Source: Cyclina sinensis
Lineage: Eukaryota > Mollusca > Bivalvia > Venerida > Veneridae
Assembly (NCBI GenBank): GCA_012932295.1
Contig: JAAONU010000001.1
Span: 37,107,449-37,171,448, forward strand
Length of the DNA stretch: 64,000 nt
Direction: 5' to 3'
The position numbers were made by a program, and so were the translations under genes. Under the pieces are notes generated by a model that saw only the letters and a list, made by a program, of their open reading frames with translations, did no database searches and was not told the DNA's origin. Positions 59,701 through 64,000 of the stretch are shown here, piece by piece (position 1 is the first letter of the stretch; each line of letters starts with the position of its first letter).

Positions 59701-61315
59701 AAGATAATATTCATATTGAAAACTCTGTACCATATGAAAAGTTGCAAGAAAACATGCATTATTTTCCAGGTTTAAATTGATAAAATGGTGGGCACAGAGT
59801 TTTCTTGTGAACGTACCCGAGATAGTGTGTGGGTACAGGGATGATGATGGTGTTGTGCGCAGGCTGGAGTCCTTTCACACCAACAAACTACCACTTATTG
59901 CAAAGGTATAAACTGCTTGTTACATTTGCCCATTTTTTTGTTAGATGAATTGTAAGATGTCTGTTAAGAATCATTGTGAAGTATCTAATTTTAGTGCTGG
60001 TCTAAAGCATTGTTAAGGCTGGAATAAAATCAGAATTTGAAAAGACTTAAGGATGAGTGGACTGTGATGAATAGTCTGTTGCAATCAATGACTATTGATA
60101 ATTCACCTTTCATTGATTAGTGGATCATGAAAAATCTTAGAATAAGGTCTTTTGTTCACGGGAAATTTAGCTTTTGTTGATTAAAATTGTATTTTATCAT
60201 CTTGCAGGATATTTCCAATCCCTGGAAACCTAATGTGTGTTTTAACTTTTTGGATCAGCTTCTGAAATTTATAAAGTCTTCTGTGAAAGTAGATGACAGC
60301 AAGTAAGTTTCTTCTGTTGATAATAGATATTTCATCTTTATGTTGCCTGTTTTGAATACACTGTAAATGCCTTGAAAATTTTACCTGGAAGTAAAACAAA
60401 AATAAATAATGAAAAAAAAAACAGTCATACAGTTGGAAATGATTAAGATGTTGGTAGGATGAGAGTTCAGTAGGTTAGAAACTATAAGTAAAAAAAAGTA
60501 AGAAAAATATTGATCAGTAACAGTAACTCATGAACTACTGTATGAGGGTCCCTCACACATTAGAGGGTGGTTGAACATGGGAAGATAAATCCTATCAAGT
60601 CACTGCATGAGAGGTCAAGTTTTTTTTTTTTGTTAATTACCCAAGATTATATAGAGTGAACCCAGGAACTAAGTTTAGTTTTATGAGTAGATGACCCTTA
60701 CTTGTTTAGGCTCATGACATCAAAGGTCAAGCCCATAGGGACCTGCACTTCTGAACAATTAAGAAAAACTAAAACCAGGACCCTCAACTTTGTAGGATGG
60801 TTGGTAAATAGAGAATAATAGGTTAGTGTCTTAATATGAGAAAGTTTATCTGGCAAGGCGTTGGAATTTATCGGGTGAGCTGCAGGAATTTAGAACCATA
60901 GGAATTAGAAACCAGGACCTTCACACTTTCAAGAAAAATTGTTCAGGATGAGTTTAAATAGCTTATTGATCATCTTGATTTATGATGTATATACATGGGC
61001 ATCAGTCTAATTCTGACAACTCTTGTTCTGCGTAGAGTAAAATCACTTATAAAGACTGGCAGTTGTTTGGCAGCTTCCTCAAATAGAGCACGAACACTTA
61101 TTACAGGTACTCTTAACCATCAGTTTACCAGATTTATTTGAGATGGAACCGTGAATTTTAGTTGCTAAGGAAGTCTGTCATTACTACACATATAGTTATC
61201 TTCTTTCAGAACAGTTCATTTGATACAGTGGTCTCCAGGGGAACCGGTCTGGTGCAGCAAACCTCAAACCAACACAGACTACAACTTCCTGCCAGAATGG
61301 TACACAGACACCTGA
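53733..61315 (+). CDS. DXO: DXO/RAI1 (Dom3Z) family decapping exoribonuclease, 386 aa
   Basis: Seven exons join with matching phases: 53733-54118, 56439-56665, 58823-58918, 59170-59284, 59770-59905, 60208-60302 and 61210-61315 (TGA), 1161 nt in total; human DXO is about 396 aa. Family signatures appear in order: 'REPKEIGSFSLD' (47-58), 'NFDLSKGY' (83-90), 'WRGLLTK' (138-144), 'TPYENREGW' (148-156), 'GWKFEQY' (195-201), 'FSGEVDA' (238-244), 'YVELKST' (255-261), 'KWWAQSFL' (280-287) and a C-terminal 'HLIQWSPGEP'. The metal-binding acidic residues Glu199, Glu241, Asp243 and Glu257, plus Lys259 and Gln284, are all present, so the enzyme should be active. Family members remove incomplete or NAD caps and degrade the RNA 5'-3', a quality-control role. 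The start is the first ATG of the frame downstream of the putative promoter. Intron 1 holds repeats, including a C-rich minisatellite. Confidence 0.95.
54320..55080 (+). mobile_element. interspersed repeat, three 161-bp units, in DXO intron 1
   Basis: The units share 'ttaacgttggctataacttt', 'gccatttcttaacatt' and 'aggtcaaggtcacatttgac', anchored at 54421, 54583 and 54744. The left end holds 'tcgccctctcgaagaaacgacg'. It is a gene-flank repeat type common in bivalves, as I recall it. Confidence 0.5.
55137..55878. repeat. C-rich/T-rich minisatellite in DXO intron 1
   Basis: About eight or nine units of 80-90 bp consist of 'ggtacttgactccccatcca', a C-run block, 'cccgggcctgaa' and a T-run of 9-18 bases. 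The plus strand is almost free of G for hundreds of bases, giving strong strand asymmetry. The minus strand carries repeated G-runs able to form G-quadruplexes. The homopolymer lengths may be assembly-sensitive. Confidence 0.8.
57402..58243 (-). mobile_element. pearl/HINE-like element, minus orientation, in DXO intron 2
   Basis: Read on the minus strand, the element starts with the conserved 5' hairpin (58222-58238, AGGGCCATCATGGCCCT on the plus strand). It has about three core units of 165 bp related to those at 8100-9100 ('aaaatcttcttgtctgaaaccaca' complement) and ends with a hairpin at 57402-57434. A partial duplicate of the 3' hairpin sits just outside (57359-57389). Confidence 0.65.
58258..58442. 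repeat. minisatellite of about 25 bp, 'tagctacactcatgatagca'
   Basis: About eight diverged copies stand immediately beside the 5' end of the pearl-like element at 58243, in DXO intron 2. The unit also appears once at 56712 ('tagctacactcatgaaagtg'). Confidence 0.65.
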
Positions 61316-64000
61316 TGGTTCTAAAGTGTAGTGGTGAAATGTCTATCTAATGAAACACTGAAATGTGTCAAGAGATACTGTATTTAAGGGTGAACAAGAG
61401 TATGTGCTCAGTACACTTATATTGCAGAAATGAAGGTTTAAAGTAAGTTGGAAATTGGGGCATGTTGAAAATGACAAAACTGTCCTTAAAATTATTTAGT
61501 GGACTTTATTGGACTGATGAAATTGCACACTGAAAACAAATACAAAATGAAAAGTTTCTTTAAAAAGCTAACATGACATGCATTATGGATATATAAATAA
61601 AAACTGAGACAGGAATCAGATTTTTTTAGTTTATTTTTGGGTCTTTTTTTCAAAAGGCATTTATCACTGTGACATTGTACAGCATCTTTGAAATGATTTA
61701 TACACAAATGGAAATGGTGATGTATACAAGTGTTTATGCTGTAACTGACAAATTTATATGTTTGTTGAAAGCCTAAGGACATTACATATAATTCTATGAA
61801 AAGCATAGTCCAAAACACAACAGGTTTATCTTTGCAATATAAAAACACATACCAACTCCATAACATGTGTCCACATTCATCAGAAACAAATATGAACAGG
61901 CACACTTCACTGTTTATTAGGACTGTAGCTAATTTAAGTGTACAAATGATATTCTCTAAACAATATATGAAGTTCAGTTCTGTAAGTTCATTGCTGGAGT
62001 ATTTTGTCCATGATATTAACGGATATTTTCAGTCTTATAGCCTGAATTGCTAAATCTTACCTTTAACAGTATGAATAAAATTAAAGCTGACACTTCCTAT
62101 AAAATTTACAAGTTAATTTTTAACGTACTGTTTAAGGTTACATTTTCATAGATAATAATTTCACAGGAATCTGGGGTAAGGCAGCATTGTTATTGTAATA
62201 TAGTTTCTTTGATTGAAGTAGAAAAGTGTCTGTACAATCTGGGAATTAAACTTTCAACAAAAAGAACCGTCTTTACAAATCAATGGAACATGTGTTATCA
62301 ATGAAACAATCTTCTGTTCCTTTTTCCATGATTACATAATATGAATAACCTTAAAGACCCAGTGATGATGAAATACAAGTGAATTGATACCTTAAAATGA
62401 TCTGAACTATTGTAAACATTATCACATTGTTATTATGTACACTTTAATAATGTCAAGTAACATAATGGTGCAGATGAAGCTGTAAGAGTGAACTTAACAA
62501 TTTTAGTACAGATCTGAAAAAGTTGCAATATACAATTGAATAGAACTGGCAGTTAGATCACAGCCTTCGTACCACAGGAGAAAGACTTGGGAAAAAAAGA
62601 CTGTATCCCTTTGAAAAAGTAAGTGTTTTGTTAAAGTAAATGAATTTTGCTATACGCTAAATAAACAAGGCTTTATTCAACTTCTTGATACAAGTTTTTC
62701 CAAAAAAAAAAATGTTTTTTTTTAAGGGAATAAAAAAGTAACTCCCAATGCATGATCATCACTGCTAAACTACTCGCAACTTATCATAAAACACAAATCT
62801 GTCTGACACACTTCAGATTAAATCCTCGACTTCTTTGAATAAAAATTGTAAGAATCAAAGACCTGAAAGTAGATTCTCTAATCTTTCATCTTATGCAGTA
62901 ATATCATTTTGTCAACACAAAGTATAAACAAAGCATAACTTAACAAACAATTTACAATTATGTCATATACACATACATACAAGGACAGTTGAATGTACCT
63001 ACACAAAAACAGCACTTAAAACATCATAAACAAAGCAAAATTACATGAAAATCATGCAGGCCAACTGAAATATTAATAATTAGTCTTCTTGAAACAAGTA
63101 CATGTCAACACAACTATAGGTCTAGAATTAACTTCCATCTGTGCAAAATTACATGTTTTTACATGTCACAGAAAATACCATAAAAGGTACCTGCAAAAAA
63201 GCACCCAAAGCCAAAACTTTTCTTTCATAAAAATACTGCATTTTCCCCCTCAATTACATAAAACATCATTAAAACTCTTGATGTTATAACTTTTTATTAA
63301 GTGTGTAAAAATGTATACAAGTTTCCATCTGAACTACAGAATTAGTGCACAACTACTGAACAAACATTTTAAAAAATGACTGCCTGCAACAAATCCATTC
63401 TTAACATTGGAAATAAAAAACAAAGCAGTATAACACTGGAATGGTAAATGGCACAAACGGTATTTCCTTCTTACTGTTGTTAGGTATCAAAATTATTAAA
63501 AACCCTCTGTATACAATGTCACATTTAAACACAACACAGAAATTTTTCACAATTATGAACAAGTTATTTAAATCTTAATGTTACATTAAATGTCTTGAAA
63601 AAGGGTGTTACAAGGAACAGCCACTGAAATGTGCTGGACTAACTTTTAAATGTCCATGTCCTATGAGTTACATACTTGTAACCTGAATATTTTCAGATCT
63701 GTGTATACAGAAGTAGCTGCAGTAAGAAGGAAACACTGGGTGTTTAGCAGAATGTAAGGCGACTGAAATGTCCCTGAATCAACATTGCTACATCCATCAA
63801 TCAGTATAGTAGAAAATAAGCATTAATCTGAACAAAGGGGACTTTAAGTAAATGTTACGTATATATAAATATATTATGAAGTCTACCACACTTGACTTGC
63901 AGCTATTTTGGCAGGTTTACACAATAAGCTTTAATTTATCTTGACTATTCAACTTACTTATCCAAAATTCCTCATAAATTTTTGCCAGTAAAAGAACATT
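61316..64000. other. DXO 3' UTR and downstream AT-rich tract
   Basis: On the plus strand AATAAA at 61596-61601 is a candidate DXO polyadenylation signal. On the minus strand TTTATT at 61505-61510 reads AATAAA, so the long AT-rich tract to the right edge could be the 3' UTR of a convergent gene. No coding exon could be recognised on either strand. Confidence 0.35.

Noticed and set aside
61036..61106. 71-bp segment with acceptor- and donor-like ends between the last two DXO exons
   Set aside because: Including it breaks the frame into the last exon. Joining 60302 directly to 61210 keeps the frame and yields the conserved 'HLIQWSPGEP' block.
61492..61905. 137-aa minus-strand ORF beyond DXO
   Set aside because: It is low-complexity AT-rich translation with no recognised domain; the tract is better explained as 3' UTR.

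Overview
The window looks like nuclear DNA of a bivalve mollusc. It is AT-rich, its genes are broken into short exons with GT/AG junctions, and its introns and intergenic space are crowded with repeats that resemble known bivalve families: pearl-type elements with tandem cores of about 130-167 bp, tRNA-derived SINEs, and gene-flank elements with tracts such as 'caaggtcac'. The species assignment is inference; no database was searched.

Five protein genes can be built exon by exon. (1) Minus strand, 1719-10610: the N-terminal part of a CEP112 (CCDC46)-type centrosomal coiled-coil protein, running off the left edge. (2) Plus strand, 16465-22293: a complete 239-aa glutathione S-transferase-like protein with an N-terminal membrane anchor. 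(3) Plus strand, 16765-18205: a complete 294-aa phosducin-like protein (PDCL) lying entirely inside intron 1 of the GST gene. A compact region at about 16283-16464 with an NRF1-like palindrome appears to serve the GST/PDCL pair and, divergently, a non-coding first exon of CEP112. (4) Plus strand, 30083-37672: five exons of a calcium-responsive transcription factor (CaRF/ALS2CR8-domain)-like gene with unresolved splicing and possible decay. (5) Plus strand, 53733-61315: a complete 386-aa DXO/RAI1 (Dom3Z) family decapping exoribonuclease in seven exons.

The space between the genes is repeat-rich. 1-1347, 7507-9486, 24541-29100 and 57402-58243 are pearl/HINE-like elements with a conserved 5' hairpin, a tandem core and a 3' hairpin. 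The copy at 24541 is interrupted by a 3142-bp foldback-type DNA element (25274-28415) with perfect 33-bp terminal inverted repeats and a target-site duplication. A second, 950-bp foldback-like element (30243-31192, 8-bp duplication) sits in intron 1 of the CaRF-like gene. 38330-40512 is a 42/41-bp minisatellite split by another element. About 40955-52340 is an 11-kb satellite with a 140-bp basic unit and a 2279-bp higher-order repeat, whose units carry splice-acceptor-like and donor-like motifs. DXO intron 1 contains a strongly strand-asymmetric C-rich/T-rich minisatellite.

The genes do not form one pathway: CEP112 is centrosomal, PDCL is a chaperone cofactor for G-beta folding, the GST-like protein is probably membrane-bound, the CaRF-like protein is a probable DNA-binding protein, and DXO acts in mRNA 5'-end quality control. 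The most unusual content is the repeat architecture.
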